A stretch of DNA of 64,000 nt, taken from Trileptium ribeirensis. Its lineage: Eukaryota > Nematoda > Enoplea > Enoplida > Thoracostomopsidae. Location of the stretch: positions 19,821-83,820 of the forward strand of contig JASANE010030337.1 of assembly GCA_030248225.1 (NCBI GenBank), read 5' to 3'. The notes beneath the pieces are model-generated. The model made no database searches, was not told where the DNA came from, and saw only the letters and a program-made list of their open reading frames with translations. A program made the position numbers and the translations under genes. Positions 1 to 11,128 of the stretch are shown here, in pieces. Each line of letters starts with the position of its first letter. Position 1 is the first letter of the stretch.

Positions 1-140
1 TTTGCCCAATGTAAGTTGACACTTGTATCGACCGTTCACGACTAGTTTCGTGAGTTCAACGTTCTTTGATAAATATATTAATTTATATCTAATATTCTTA
101 CATAAATTTTCTCTCAATTTTTAACCTTTTGTTCTAGCAG
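1..140 (+). other. Intron end and splice acceptor
   Basis: AT-rich sequence ending in a pyrimidine-rich tract and TAGCAG at 135-140. I read it as the 3' end of an intron whose upstream exon lies outside the window. Either AG (137 or 140) could be used. No ORF of note. Confidence 0.5.
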
Positions 141-353
141 AAGACAGTGTTCGAGAAAGCTTGCAAAATCCAGATCGACAGATGCGTACCCATCCATACA
201 AACTAATAATTGACGCTATTGATACGTGGATTAAGGATGGCCTCGAACAACCCCCAAGAGACGGTGTTATCGCTTTGGCAAAGTCATGTCTTCTTTTCGA
301 GCGCGAGGTAGAATGGGTTGTGAAACATGAGTGGGCCGTACTTAATCGAAGAG
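141..353 (+). CDS. Internal exon of unrecognised gene (exon n)
   Basis: An open frame of 70 codons runs from the acceptor at about 140 to a donor GTAAAT at 354. It contains the segments TWIKDGLEQPPRDGVIALAK and FEREVEWVVKHEWAVLNRR, rich in aromatic and charged residues and likely helical. I do not recognise the family. The exon ends one base into a codon (G), and the exon at 1978 begins with CA, giving GCA (Ala) with the frame kept. That phase match, plus an in-frame stop just after the donor, is the main evidence that this is a real exon. There is no start codon: the only in-frame initiator near the left end is a TTG, so the N-terminus lies upstream of the window. Non-hydrophobic, with no signal peptide or membrane segment seen. 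Confidence 0.6.
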
Positions 354-1977
354 GTAAATAACGCATTAATTACAGACCAGATAACGCATTTGGTTGAGTT
401 GCATCCGTATAACCCAATTGTTAAAAAATGACCTGGTACTCGACAACACGATTATGCAGAAAAAATGCGAAAAACTGATTCAATTATATATTGTATAACC
501 AGTTCAAATCAAGGAGATTGTAGCTAAACAAGCTATTTAATTAATATGAAAACAAATGACATCACTTAAACGTATGACTAAGGAGCTGTATCTCGGATCT
601 GATATGGAAGCAACTATTGTTCCAAACTCGTAAAAGCAACAAATTATAAGGTGCACAAATAAATTAAGCAAAAATACATTTTTCCTGATTTAAAATCTGG
701 TTGCTAATTAAAAAAACAAAATGTTGTCGCCAATCGCTGATATATATAAAAGTTAGAATTCCAAAGGAACTCACAACTGTACTAAACTTAAACTCCAAAA
801 AGTCCATCAGTATTCAAATATATATATATTCTACATCTCTTTTTTCTTCTTTGCAAGTTGTATAAGAGTTATATACAGATTGTCAACAGATAGTCATGGG
901 TTTTAATTCTATGCAAAAAAACTAAGAACACAATACAAATATTTGTCACGTATACAAGTTACAGTATTCAGCAAGAATACACTGTTGTGTATAACTGTAA
1001 ACATAAGTATAGTAAAATCTATAAAGTGTATATAAGCCTTGCCCGATGGTAATAGCAAACATTTATATTTTGTTTTAGTGTTTAACCCGTATATCCCACG
1101 GACATCAAGAAAATTTTGTATACAAGGATTTTTCAATTTATGCTGTATGAAAACAATGTCCATAAATTTTCAAGGTCCTTCCTTATTCAAAGAACTTCAC
1201 ATCACGAGAAGACGTTAATATTTTCCATCGCTAAAATAATTTTATACTGCAGTAAGATTGTACTGTACCGTACGAGCGACCATACATTGGACCAGCCGGA
1301 ATTCGAATAAGGGTCTCTAGCTTGCATGACTAGCGCGCTACCATTACACCACAAGCCCCGATCACAGCGTGTTCAGCTACGCTATATATGCTAGCGTAGT
1401 GAGATGCTACAGATATATCTCCTGGTTTCTTCTCTACTGCATTAATTCCTAAATACATTACGTCTATAGTTGAAAACGGGTATGCCTATATCTCTGACTT
1501 TTAACCAATGATTATATAATCGCCACATAATGGTGAAAGCATTTCTTCACAAGTCTCCTATTCTACCAACAGTGGTTAAGCAATATACACACTGTTACAC
1601 GAATATCAAGGCGAATTTCGGCGTTACCTTTTATAACAACGTATCGCTAAAGTGGTGTGATAAAATTATATCGTAGTAGTATGGGTGACCCGAGATATTA
1701 CAGATGCAGGCATAATGTCATGCCAAAATATACAAACGCCTTTGGTAACTGAATAACAGAGCGAAACAACCATTTCTTTATCAAAATCGAGTAGGTATTT
1801 CTACTGATATTATAAATTTGTAACCGAAAACAACTGTAAAAATTGAATTTAGGCGTTTACAGCAAGATTTCGTAAACAGATAGATGTGGGAGTTTTCTAG
1901 AATTTCCTTACCAGCCCTACATTAGTTAATATTAATGATACGAACGATAGTAAATATAACTAAATTCATTATTTCAG
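354..1977 (+). other. Intron of the left-edge gene
   Basis: AT-rich sequence of about 1.6 kb between a GTAAAT donor and a TTATTTCAG acceptor. It contains the tRNA-like sequence on the minus strand at 1288-1358 and only short chance ORFs (909-1163 -, 1116-1310 +). Nothing else recognised. Confidence 0.5.
1288..1358 (-). tRNA. tRNA-Ala(UGC)-like sequence, probably a pseudogene
   Basis: Read on the minus strand, a 71-nt segment folds as a tRNA. A 7-bp acceptor (GGGCTTG with CTGGTCC) has one T:T mismatch and carries the G3:U70 wobble pair typical of alanine tRNA. The D arm begins GTGTAATGGTA. A 5-bp anticodon stem closes on loop CATGCAA with anticodon TGC, and the T loop is TTCGAAT. The T stem has two adjacent mismatches in the middle (T52:C62, T51:C63). 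There is no run of T directly after the 3' end for Pol III termination. A decayed tRNA gene or the head of a tRNA-derived SINE is more likely than an active gene. Confidence 0.45.
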
Positions 1978-2435
1978 CAGAACGGCTAGCGAAAGCGCGT
2001 ACAAACAAGCACCGACCTCAAGTGACCCGTAAATGGGTCGAAATCACCAAGCCTAAAAGTTGTTTATCTACCCGCCAGCGTTCGGCCGCATCATTTCTGT
2101 CCAAATATACGACATCGAAAACAGCGCGAACTGTTCTTTCGCTAAGCAACATGCATTCTACTATTTCAACAGAAGCCGATTCCAACACTAGCCATCCATC
2201 TGATGTGGCGTCGTCTTATACGGCGTCTACAACCAGAGGAACGGATTTAATTAGTGCCAAAGATTCATCGTTAACTACAACCGAAATTTCATCCCAGGAC
2301 GCCGCAAGAAATGGAACATGCTTGAACAGTGATAAAAATATGCAAAGAAACTTCGACCAAAGTATTTCGACATCAGAAAATAGCCGGATAAGTGGCAATA
2401 AGCATCGGAGTAAGACACAGTTTAAATGTAGCTAA
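1978..2435 (+). CDS. 3' exon of unrecognised gene, Ser/Thr-rich tail
   Basis: Follows acceptor ATTTCAG at 1971-1977. It continues the frame of the exon at 141-353 through a split Ala codon into ERLAKARTNKHRPQ and then a long Ser/Thr-rich, probably disordered tail, ending at TAA 2433-2435 (151 codons plus stop). With the upstream exon at least 222 residues are visible. The basic start (RLAKARTNKHRPQVTRK) could be a nuclear localisation signal; that is inference. A donor-like GTAAGA sits at 2410 shortly before the stop, so an alternative 3' end is possible (see findings). The ATG at 1935 lies in the intron and is not a likely start. Confidence 0.55.
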
Positions 2436-2700
2436 ATTAAAGGAGTGCATAGACAAAAGGAAAAATTTGCAGAGACAAAGGTTGATACAAAAGGAAAAAT
2501 TGGAAAAACAGTGGAGTTGCTAGAGAGACAGGATATGGCAGGGATCATCGGAAAATCGATGAAGCCGAAAAACGGGAAAATTATTATCCTGCATTAAAAA
2601 TGATTTTTGTTTATTTGCATTACATCCGATACTGTTCAATAGATAGCTTAAAATAATAATAAACCCATAATAATAAATTTTCAAATTTTGACTAAGTTTC
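2436..2700 (+). terminator. Probable 3' UTR with poly(A) signals
   Basis: After the stop come two AATAAA hexamers at 2658-2663 and 2672-2677, followed by T-rich sequence. This fits the cleavage and polyadenylation region of the left-edge gene. Confidence 0.45.
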
Positions 2701-5482
2701 TTGCGTGTTGGAGAAGAAGCATAGGATTATAGGGTTAATTTAACACGTTAAAAAAGTCTAGTTCTTTCATAAACTTAGACTCGGTATGTTAATACCCCCC
2801 CGAGGACATCCTGGATGACTAAAATTGCTATATGTTAAGATCAAAAATTATCATATTTTGCATCCCTGCGATTTAGTTTCTATGGTAGCTGAATGAGATG
2901 AAACAAATATAAGCTCGTATGGCATGTAATCGATAAAATTCACTACAAATAGGCCAAAAAAGTTTATCTTTGATGCGCAAGTAACTAGTATATTATGGGG
3001 AGGTTCGCGTAAACGGGGTTCTAAGCTATTGTCAATATAGTATGGTGATATAGGTTGGCGATTTACAATAAATTCCGAAAAAACAAAAAAGCGGAAATTG
3101 GCAGCAAAAAAACTAACCTAACAACACTTTTATTCATGTAAAGCTTACCTCCCGTTTGGGAAAGCCTTTTTTGCACTTGAAATATTTATAACAACTCATG
3201 CTTATGCTAGTTATGGCTCAGATACCAGTAGAGACTACGATGATATCGCAGAGTTAAAAACATACCTAACTAAATTGTTTTATATAACAGCAATACTGGT
3301 TCCACGTTAAAAAGAATCACGATCAAAGCCAATTATGCATTTGAATTAAAGTATTCTTAAATTGAGCATTTAAAATGTTTCTTTGCAAGTATTTTATGAA
3401 TGCTAGAAAGCAAATGTAAAACAACTGAAAAACCCACAAAAACCTGGATATCGGGATATTAGGGGCAGAAAATCAACGATTATGAATAGCCATATTGCGT
3501 CCCCAAACTAGTAGCAATAAAACTAGTGTTATTATTTTGTATTTTGATTTTCAGTGACACCGACCCTTTTTAGCACAAGTGTTGAATATAACACAATGCT
3601 AAAGAAACGGTGAATATGCACTTCAAAAATATCTGGACCGTAAAACTTTAAGCTGAAAACGAGCCAAAATTTTGCGACTAAACTCGATTCCACTACACAT
3701 TGATGGCACCTACTTCGTATAGAACTGATCGCGTTGCCGCGAAAAACTCTAAGATCTAATATAAATTCAGCAAACTAATTAGTATTTTCTGTAAAATTAA
3801 TTTCGGTAAGCATGTGTTTTATCGTACATTATCCAATCTCAGTCCACGGCTTAAACTCATCATCAACAATATGGATTATTATAATGCAAACCAACCTTAT
3901 TGTACAGTACTGTTATCACATTCAGTAGTGATGCACCTTCATTTTATGAACGTCGATCCGGATCTTTGGTTCCGTTCAATCTGTAGCTTCACCATGTTTC
4001 TGTAATGGTGTGTAGACAGGAGCCCTATTTGCCCAACGGTAACCCCTACCCCGAGTTCGTCCCTAAAACGTGATCCATTCGTATATATTACTTCGATACC
4101 GAAATTCCTGGTAGGAAACAGACTACTAAACTTGTTCGTTATAGTTGTTTAACATAAAAACATGTTTTTTGTGCCCGAAAATGGAGCTTCCGATTGTTAA
4201 AAAGTTGTCTTTCAGTAGAAGATCCACAAAACTATAACGGACGATGTACGCGATAAGACATAGATAATTATCGACAGAATTTCAATAACACATATATATA
4301 TATTAGCATCTCAGTATTAATACTGCCAAGAGTTGGTTGAAACCTAAGGAATCATTGAACCCTCTTATTCAGTAAAATGTGAATCTATCTGACATGCTGC
4401 TTTCCTCTCAAACAAACCAAAAGGTTTAGAAGAGTGGCTGTCCTGTGATGAGTGCCGTGGGCCGGGTCTTCTCCGGGCTTCAGTCTTGAGCCCGCGGGTA
4501 GCAGATAAACGCGCGAGTATTACGTAAACCTGCGGCTACTGGGAAAACCCAGAATTTGTGGGAATCCGTAACGTGCACAACTTTGACAGCTTAGCAATGA
4601 ACGTGATAACTGTCGAAATGACTAGGTGGTTCTGTAGAGCGAGCATCAACTAAATGATATAGTGGTCTTGTTTAATCAGAGATGCCCTGAAACCTGGCTG
4701 TTTTTAGAACCTGTTTCTGTAACTACTTGATGACTTCCTATGTTGGACAATTCGTGGTTCAATATATTGAGCAGTGGACGCTACTCATCGCAATTGCGAA
4801 CTGCTTTCCTTTATCGGCCTCTTTAAAGATCTGATGATTCTTTCCCTTTTGTTAGAACTATTTGAAAGGTCGTGTTTTTGGGTATTCATCAGAAGAATTA
4901 AACGATGAAGCGAAGTTGTGGCAAAGGTCATGGAACAAAATTCTACCAATATCGCATTTTCCTTAAACTGAAAAACTTGCCGATTATAGTGAATGATTGG
5001 ACTATAGGGCGAAGAAAGTGAGTCTGGTAAATACTTAGGAAGAAATACATTAGAATGACTGATTATATATCTCAGTAATGGTTAACTTTTAAAGCCACAG
5101 ATATAGCTTTAGGGCTTTACGGGACAAAGTTTTTTGACCTAACTAGCCCGGTTTTGCTGGAAACGAACAAGCCTCTAATTTCTGCAGGTGCCCGCTGGTT
5201 CAAAATATTATGCACGCATATACCAATAGATCACGGTGTAGGTGCAAATATAGGTGTTCCACATCTCACATATGAATGGTGATCAGTTTTTAAATTATCC
5301 AAAAGGTCTGAGTCCTTCTGTTAATTTTTGGCAATATTACAAAATCCGACATTCAATTGTGGGAAATTAGTACATCGTTACGTTTATTCAGTGTTAGCTA
5401 TTCAGCTACATTAGTGCCGGAGTTGAATATATAAAAATGTATCTCGTTAAGCTTAAAAGTCTCATAAAGCTTAAAAATCATT
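2701..5482. other. AT-rich intergenic sequence
   Basis: No supported gene. The largest ORF (3814-4005 +, 63 codons) has no domain or splice support. A GC-rich patch lies near 4440-4510. TATATAAAAATG at about 5428-5439 lies upstream of the ORF at 5483 and could be a TATA box, but such strings are common here. Confidence 0.4.
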
Positions 5483-5908
5483 ATGAAAAGTATCTCATTG
5501 AATGATCGTGTAAAGCATCTGCACCATAAATATGAAATAACTGAACATAATCTGATTTGCATTCACTGTATTTTAGTTTCTCAAATATTTGGTGAAGAAG
5601 ATATATGCCCAGCATGTTCTGAGCCTGAATCGGAATACAATGACGGCGGGTGGTGCGCAAAATGTGGCCAATTTGTGCACGACGACTGCATATTTGGAGG
5701 CACACAACGTTCATTTGTATGTTGTGACGGTGAAGATCGCTTTTGGTCTTTGGCAGACAACATGCCTCTAAGTGTTATTCAAATCATGGACCGTTATCTC
5801 GATAATACTAAAAAAACACGGTTCTCTAACATCAGAACACGCAACGACGGCGAAAATGATACTAACGTTCAGTCGATGTGTTCTACAGACGACGAAATGG
5901 AGTACTAA
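5483..5908 (+). CDS. Small PHD-like zinc-binding protein
   Basis: An ATG-initiated ORF of 141 codons. Residues 42-81 carry a metal-ligand series resembling a PHD finger: C42-x2-C45, C58-x2-C61, H66-x2-C69, then C80-C81. The last pair lacks the usual two-residue spacing, so the finger is atypical or decayed. An extra C26-x2-C29 pair precedes it. The C-terminus is acidic (STDDEMEY). PHD fingers usually read histone tails, and PHD-like tails also occur on some DNA-transposon transposases. No catalytic domain, introns or terminal inverted repeats were found around it. It could be a small host gene, one exon of a larger gene, or a transposase remnant. Confidence 0.5.
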   Translation: MKSISLNDRVKHLHHKYEITEHNLICIHCILVSQIFGEEDICPACSEPESEYNDGGWCAKCGQFVHDDCIFGGTQRSFVCCDGEDRFWSLADNMPLSVIQIMDRYLDNTKKTRFSNIRTRNDGENDTNVQSMCSTDDEMEY

Positions 5909-8900
5909 CAGGTGAACCAAAATGGCGGTTAGCACATATTTAGAGCCAGTTATGTGTATCATCATTTATATAGTTTCATCATCCTATTATTATAGACCTG
6001 GACTATGTATATATAAAATTTTTTAATTTTTCCCGGAACATATCACGTTTTTCCACCTACGGTGATAGTGCAAATTTTGTTCCTCTAAACTTAAGCTTAA
6101 ACAAGCAATGTAAGTTGATATATATTTATTAGCTTATTGCAAATAATATTTTAATTTATAAATAAAAGTGCAAAAAGATATATACCTGTTATACCAGAAA
6201 GATATATACCTCTTATATATAGAGTTTTAAAACCGAAATACATGCGGTTTTTTACCAAATGCCAGCAGGACGTGACCTAGAGTTAAAAGTCATGCGCTTC
6301 TTGCTCCCTTTTTGTAAACGCGATTGAACTCATAATGCTATTTGGCAATTAACTAGATACCGTAGCTAGTGAGAATTTTGCCTCTGCCATTTATTGGAGT
6401 TTACTTCTTAACATTTACAGTATATAACACATTTTCCAATATATGCGACGAAAATCATCAACTTTATTTCACAGCCTAGAAATTTATTCTGATATATTTC
6501 AGTTGCGTAAGCTTTTGACACATTGATCGCTAGAACTAGTGCTGTGTTTACGAATTAAGTTTTTCGTAAATAACCATTTTGTATACGAATGTATATGGTG
6601 ATCAATATATGTATGTGTCAATGCATGTATATTTTGTATATATCATTAAGTTGCCCAAATCAATGGTTGTATATATATTTTACAAATTGACATTGTTCAA
6701 TAACTAGTTAGTTACTCAGAGAAACAGAGCAAAAGCGGCTAAAGTGACGTATTACAAAATTTGCGATTCTGCTTTTTAAAGTTCCGCAATGTAAACAATA
6801 ATACACCGGAAATGCAGCGCTACGACCGGTTAACCTCAAAACCGTAGTATTTGTTATTCCAAGAATCACAAAGACGAAAACTATTTAAACTTATAAATCA
6901 CAAATTTTAATAAAAATTCAAATTAGAAAAGTATTTTTAAGTTGTACCCCCCAGCACTTGCGTTATTTGTGTAAATTACTAAAACATAACTGCTTTTATT
7001 ATATTTGGCAATGCTGAAAGCCAATAGAAATATTATAGTCACTTTCATATTAAAAAAGCGACAAAATTTAATATTCCTGGTACCAAACCTTTGCAACTGC
7101 TGCAAATGAACCGCATCGCAGGGATAATAACACATCCAAGTATTGTTAAAACAATGAAACCAACGGGTTAAATATCTCTACAATCCTATAGCTCACCCGG
7201 GACAAGCGGGAACTTTGTTAAAAATTTTTTAAGTTTCACTTTTTAGTGTACTTTATAATAGTTGGCTCGTTCCTAGCTGCAACCGGATCCTTTGACAAGA
7301 ATGATGGGAGATTCTTGCATGTGATTTTCAATTTGCGATATCGCAAGAGTTTTAAGCGAAACTGTTCAGGGACCTGAAATGACCAAAATCAAAGACATTA
7401 ATTTGTATCAAGCATGAATCTACTAAGAGTTATGCATGGTACAAACATCCAAAAATACTTTTCCACAATTGTTTAAGGGTACAAACGCCAATCAGTGTTT
7501 CGAGATTTTGACATAAGGAATAAAAATCCAAAGCGTTTTACTTTTTGAAGTGTTATGGCAAACTACTTTTAATAATGCCGCTGATACAAAAATTGGTGTC
7601 GCCATTTCCAGAAATTGCATAGTTTTCCAGTCAATTTCAAGATATCTGCAATTTCATTCAGGAACATTTTTGTTTTGTGGCATAATTCAAATTTTGCAAC
7701 TATGTTGTTTCAAGTGGGGTTGAGCCTCATGGTATTTTGCGCTTTTTTTGCTTGGTGGTATGGTATAATCCAAATGCGGTATTTTGCATATGGTTCTGTT
7801 ACATGATATTTTGCACTTTCTTGTTTTGTAGCTAAATTCAACATACCAACTATGTTGTTTCACCTATCATTGTGCTGTATCATATTTTGCACATTTTTGC
7901 ATGAAATGCCTTTTATTATTTCATGTCATATCCGGCTTTTCTCGCCTTTTTGATTCTATTTCCAGGCCGTTAAGATCAAAGTCGGTCCTTCCCCAACGAT
8001 GCAAAACTTTGGGCCGTCCAGACCAGGAGCAGCGAAATATCAACCCAGCTACTCGGGGCCGGTTTATAATCAGGTGTCACCGCGCAATATAAAGGATACA
8101 GGCGATATAAAGATATACAGACAAATAATAAAATTTAAAATTAATCAAGTTTATCGAACGGTGTACTAATCATTAGATCTTTGACTAGAGGTGAGAATGA
8201 AATGTGATTCTTCAGCCCGACCGGCCCGTTTGAGGTAGGGTCAGCCCAGACCGGACCTGCAACATTTGCCCCTGCCAGTTTGTATTCAGGCGTCGTCCGC
8301 TTGGCCTAGGAGCCCAAAATTCTCACATCCTGACATAATTGAGTCGCAGTGAGTATATATGTCTATTTATAATCAAATCACATTTTAAATTGGTTATCAA
8401 GTTCGCTGCCTATAATGTTGTAGCAATACGTAGTGCTCGTTGTGTAGCTTCTTCGCTGTCTTAAATATATATTTATTTATAATGTATAATTTATTATTTG
8501 CGAACGTATGTGCATATACTTGTACATATATGTATGTATCACGTGTGTATCACGTGTGTGTATATTGTGTAACATCAATTCACAAAATCACGACGACGTA
8601 AACTAGTGATCCGTGTAATTAAGTTAGTTTGTGCAAACACGTGAATATTTTATAATACACATTAATATTATTAATACACACAATAATATTACATAATGAA
8701 CGTGCGTATATCTAGAACAGAGCCAGAGAGATGACGAGATGCATCCAACGATAAACCAACGGGAGCAGCTCACATCGTAAGCTGTTGCGTTAATAGATTT
8801 TGTCGTATAATGCCTGTTTGCACATGAATTATTATTTCGTTTGCTTAGCGAGGTTCTCATATAGACAACTAAATGGTCTGAGTCGCCCCCTTCCGTGCCA

Positions 8901-9654
8901 CCGGGTTTCGGTGCCGGAGGCGGCGTGAGTTTGTCTAGCATTGAGCAATACACAAATTGATTCGGGCGCTAAAGAGTTAAAAAAACTGGGAAACTGAAGC
9001 CTACTCAGGCGTATCAGTATATATGTATAGTTCCAATATATTGCTTTCAAGGTTGCAGCAACGTCCATCTTAATTTAGTGTTGTTTAAAAGGTGAATAAA
9101 TAGAAAAACACTACTCGATATATAGCAATACATAAATGAAAAGAAATATATATATCATAAATATTAGTCAAATTGACAAACAAAAGTGGTGAAACATGGC
9201 CCAATCAGCTATAGATAAACCTATGATTAACTCACCTCACGCAACATAATTGGCTCTTTTGATCATAGAAAAAATTTGCCAGCGCATCTTCCACTGGAAC
9301 ATCTTTGTGAATTCTACATAGTACTTAGCAATACAGAACAATACACATACGCACATATAATACAAGTAATTCAATAATATTGCTGCTATAAAACAAGTTA
9401 ATAAATGATATAAAACCGTCGCTATTACATGTAAAACGTAAGAACTTTATTATTATCTTTGTGTAAATGATTGTAGCTTTGCTTGTATGAGGTAAACAGC
9501 TATATGTATGAGTCAATTTTGCTTATAACCGCTAATAGGCATGTGTTCACTGGAACACTACACAAACGTCTTGGGTTGGATAATGGAGGAGCAATTTTTG
9601 CTAAGAGTCAAGTGAAGATGCATTCACACGTTCAAATGTTTGCTCAAATTTTTG
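5909..9654. other. Intergenic sequence, mostly featureless
   Basis: AT-rich, with many TATATA runs and no supported gene. Short ORFs (6923-7135 -, 7615-7806 +, 8624-8953 -) lack domains. GC-richer patches at about 7970-8070 and 8210-8320 share a loose motif around CAGGTGTC/CAGGCGTC and look like old repeat debris. Short GTGTGTAT runs occur near 8540-8570. Confidence 0.4.
7685..7905. repeat. Degenerate direct repeat (TATTTTGCAC motif)
   Basis: Segments beginning CAACTATGTTGTTTC at about 7699 and 7847 recur with the phrase ATATTTTGCA nearby. The phrase also appears at about 7733 and 7783. It reads as a decayed duplication of roughly 150 bp. Confidence 0.35.
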
Positions 9655-9995
9655 TGCCAGAAAGTGTCATAGTAAAATGCCGATGCGTCTTTTTTGTTTT
9701 TTCATTAAAGCTCCGTTCATAGGGTTTCAGGTATGGAATCTTCGTGGTTCCTCGACACAAAGTTCGAAAACTTGTTCTGACTTCCTGGGCGGCTGAAAAG
9801 TTTTACTTGTGGGGTTTCGGGCAAGAGAATATCATTGTCGGTGTTGATTTTGCTCTGCGACCCACGGTTCTTTGGGTATGGGGGTATTGCGCGCCAATGG
9901 GCGGCTGAAAAGTTTAACTTGTGGGCTATCGGGCATGGGAATCTCATTGTCGGTGTTGATTTTGCTCTGCGACCCATGGTTTCATTGTTTACTCT
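9655..9995 (+). repeat. Outlying copy of the 36.8-38.8 kb satellite
   Basis: Shares the ordered phrases AAATGCCGATGC, TTAAAGCTCCG, GGTTCCTCGAC, GGCGGCTGAAAAGTTT and GATTTTGCTCTGCGACC with the array at 36760-38760. A sub-block of about 110 bp (GGCGGCTGAAAAG to CTGCGACCCA) occurs twice. The ORFs inside are by-products of the repeat. Confidence 0.7.
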
Positions 9996-10290
9996 AAATG
10001 GTACGCAGCAGCAGAGGAACAATTAATGGTTGGTATTACCCAGGATAAACCCAACGGTAATGAATAGTATTGTTAATTGCATGTGCTCTTTCTGTACTTT
10101 TACTTGACTATTGTAGTAACCGAAAATACATAAATTAGCTTACCGTCACCGCCATGGATCGCTTGCCAACAAAGATTCCAGTAAATTGGCTCGCTGCAGA
10201 TAACTGACAATAAAACTGTGCAGCGTAGCAGATGCGGATTCTTCGAAGTTATTTTTTACTACAATTTTTTGAGTTACAAACGTTGTGTTG

Positions 10291-10860
10291 CGGAGATATT
10301 AATTAGGAATTGTCTTTTACAGCTTGCTATAAGAGACTTTTGTCTCTTACAAATGCCCGAAGTAGACACAAATCTCTTACAGCCAGCGAAAACAGACTTA
10401 AATCTCTTTCACTTAGCCGTGACAGATTTATGTCTCTTTCGGCTAGCTGCAAGAAACTATTGTCTCTTATGACCAGCTATAAGAGACAAATGTCTCTTAC
10501 AGCTATCCGTAAGGTTTTGAAGTCTCTTACGGTTGGCTTTAAGAGACTTTTGTCTTTAACAGCAATGCATTACAAACTAAAATCTCTTATAGCTGTCCTT
10601 AAGATATATTTATCTCGTATGGGCAGTCGTTAAAGACTGTTGTCTCTTGTGGCCAGCTCTAAAAGACAAAAATCTCTTAGAGACGGTTGTAAGAGACTAA
10701 AATATCTTACAGTTGTCTATAAGAGATTAAAATATCTTACAATTGGCTATAAGAGACAAAAGTGTCTTATAGCTATCTGTATGAAACTAAAATATTATAC
10801 AGCCAGCCTTAAGAGATTTTTGTCTCTTACGGACCGCTGTAAGAGACAAAACTGCCCGGT
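10291..10860 (+). repeat. 30-bp palindromic minisatellite, 18 units
   Basis: Eighteen consecutive 30-bp units from 10321 to 10860, preceded by one decayed unit, with no insertion or deletion between them. Each unit has a variable part of about 10 bp (like AGCTATCTG) followed by an inverted repeat TAAGAGAC - 4-nt loop - GTCTCTTA. The best units have a perfect 8-bp stem (for example 10480-10499). The period is a multiple of three, so long frames stay open: one frame from 10310 to 10882 has a single TAA near 10631 and would encode basic decapeptides such as TSYKRQMSLT. No ATG or promoter marks this as a gene. Confidence 0.85.
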
Positions 10861-11128
10861 TTCTGCACGCATTTTTCTGTGAATGCTGCATGACGACATA
10901 ATGTGTTGAGTGATGACCAGCTTATGAAAGCATCAACTTAAACATTGATGTGACTTGTCGAAACAGCTGTACGAATTTTCGAACTTGTCAACTCTAACTT
11001 CTAGATTATATATTGCCACATATGAGCCGATATTGATAAACATTTAACACTGTTGCTAAAATAAAGTTTTTAACCAGATTTCAGTAATCTAGATGACAAA
11101 TCAATTTTTGTACTCTACGCTTTGTCTT
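10861..11128. other. Spacer between minisatellite and membrane-protein exon
   Basis: AT-rich, no gene. It lies downstream of the minus-strand exon and probably includes its 3' UTR; no canonical AATAAA was seen on the minus strand here. Confidence 0.35.

Noticed and set aside
1935..1977. ATG at 1935 as start of the Ser/Thr-rich protein
   Set aside because: A good acceptor at 1977 and exact phase match with the exon at 141-353 place this ATG in the intron.
4820..4880. Hammerhead-ribozyme-like word CTGATGA near 4832
   Set aside because: The required GAAA box and flanking stems are not present at the right spacing.
10321..10860. CRISPR-like array (regular palindromic repeats with variable parts)
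   Set aside because: Period is only 30 bp with about 10-bp variable parts, no cas genes, and the setting is a eukaryotic genome. It is a minisatellite.
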